Shown here one piece after another: positions 63,806 through 64,000 of a stretch of DNA of 64,000 nt. Source of the DNA: Bizionia sp. M204 (lineage in GTDB: Bacteria; Bacteroidota; Bacteroidia; Flavobacteriales; Flavobacteriaceae); contig NZ_CP046242.1 of the NCBI RefSeq assembly GCF_023205095.1, positions 3,275,001-3,339,000 on the forward strand. Direction: 5' to 3'. A program made the position numbers and the translations under genes. The notes under the pieces are model-generated. The model saw only the letters and a list, made by a program, of their open reading frames with translations. It had not been told where the DNA came from and made no database searches. Each line of letters opens with the position of its first letter. The first letter of the stretch is position 1.

Positions 63806-63887
63806 AAATTATTTTTAATTTAAGAAAATGGGACTATACACTTCCTGCTTTTATACAGGATTTTAACCTATAAAATTTTTAAAAACA

Positions 63888-64000
63888 ATGAATTACGGAA
63901 AAGAATTTGAAAAATTCGCTATAAAAGATCAAGGTATTAGTAGTACGTATTACGACAAAATTATTAGTCATATGTACCCAACAAACTTAACACCTAATAT
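63888..64000 (+). CDS. clpP: ATP-dependent Clp protease proteolytic subunit, N-terminal part (3' end outside window)
   Basis: ClpP is the serine protease barrel that degrades unfolded or tagged proteins with ClpX/ClpA partners. Only 37 residues are visible. MNYGKEFEKFAIKDQGISS, then TYYDKIISHMYPTNLTPNI, matches the N-terminus of flavobacterial ClpP as I remember it, including the leading extension before the protease fold. The position directly after tig is the standard tig-clpP-clpX order. The catalytic residues lie beyond the window. Confidence 0.88.
   Translation, partial: MNYGKEFEKFAIKDQGISSTYYDKIISHMYPTNLTPN

Noticed and set aside
1-64000. CRISPR arrays, tRNA or rRNA genes, insertion sequences, integrases
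   Set aside because: I scanned for regularly spaced repeats, tRNA-like cloverleaf sequence and transposase-like frames and saw none; a covariance-model search would settle the RNA question.

Overview
The window comes from the chromosome of a member of the Bacteroidota, most likely a marine or environmental Flavobacteriaceae species. The evidence is AT-rich coding sequence, promoters of the Bacteroidota type (TTTG, 17-23 bases, TAnnTTTG), an alternative complex III respiratory operon, SprA, a RemB-type protein and a PorP/SprF-type protein of the type IX secretion/gliding systems, and many TTG and GTG starts. It is densely coded. I see no tRNA, rRNA, CRISPR array, insertion sequence, prophage or integration site. 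The longest stretch without a gene is 292 bases (51152-51443).

Layout. 1-1188: the end of infB facing a small secreted SPOR-domain protein, with a shared two-way terminator. 1313-13290: one respiratory operon, actABCDEF followed by coxB and coxA. It moves electrons from menaquinol through alternative complex III to an aa3/caa3-type oxidase, and a strong terminator closes it. 13391-16740: ruvB, a cytochrome P450 and queG. 16823-19114: a malic enzyme fused to a phosphotransacetylase-like domain. 19184-31728: ruvA, the giant sprA, gcvH, a VanZ-like protein, two TonB-like proteins and a RemB-like outer membrane protein. The last three share one domain. 31789-37982: the second half of the oxidase system, with cyoE, two subunit III genes, a subunit IV gene, an unknown membrane-anchored protein, a SCO copper chaperone, a DUF420 protein and two small envelope proteins.

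38123-43786: a five-gene MacB-type export system (ATPase, two permeases, adaptor, TolC channel), followed by tsaB. 44472-46692 (minus strand): an MscS channel, dodecin and an Nfu-type iron-sulfur scaffold with a doubled N-terminal domain. 46948-51151: a PorP/SprF-like protein, then a TPR/LytS-type sensor kinase and a LytTR response regulator. 51444-60240: a gamma carbonic anhydrase-like protein on the plus strand, then a minus-strand envelope cluster (CBS protein, nadK, DUF6089 protein, uppS, bamA, two Skp/OmpH proteins, murI). 60330-64000: pdxJ, an alpha/beta hydrolase, a small membrane protein, tig, and the start of clpP.

The gene content is mostly conserved core and clade-typical, so I do not claim a wholly new system. 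The best leads are these: the domain with a cysteine pair shared by two TonB-like proteins and the N-terminus of the RemB-like barrel; the helix-hairpin-helix domain at the end of ActC; the uncharacterised proteins beside SCO; and unusual symmetry at the tig and sensor-kinase promoters.
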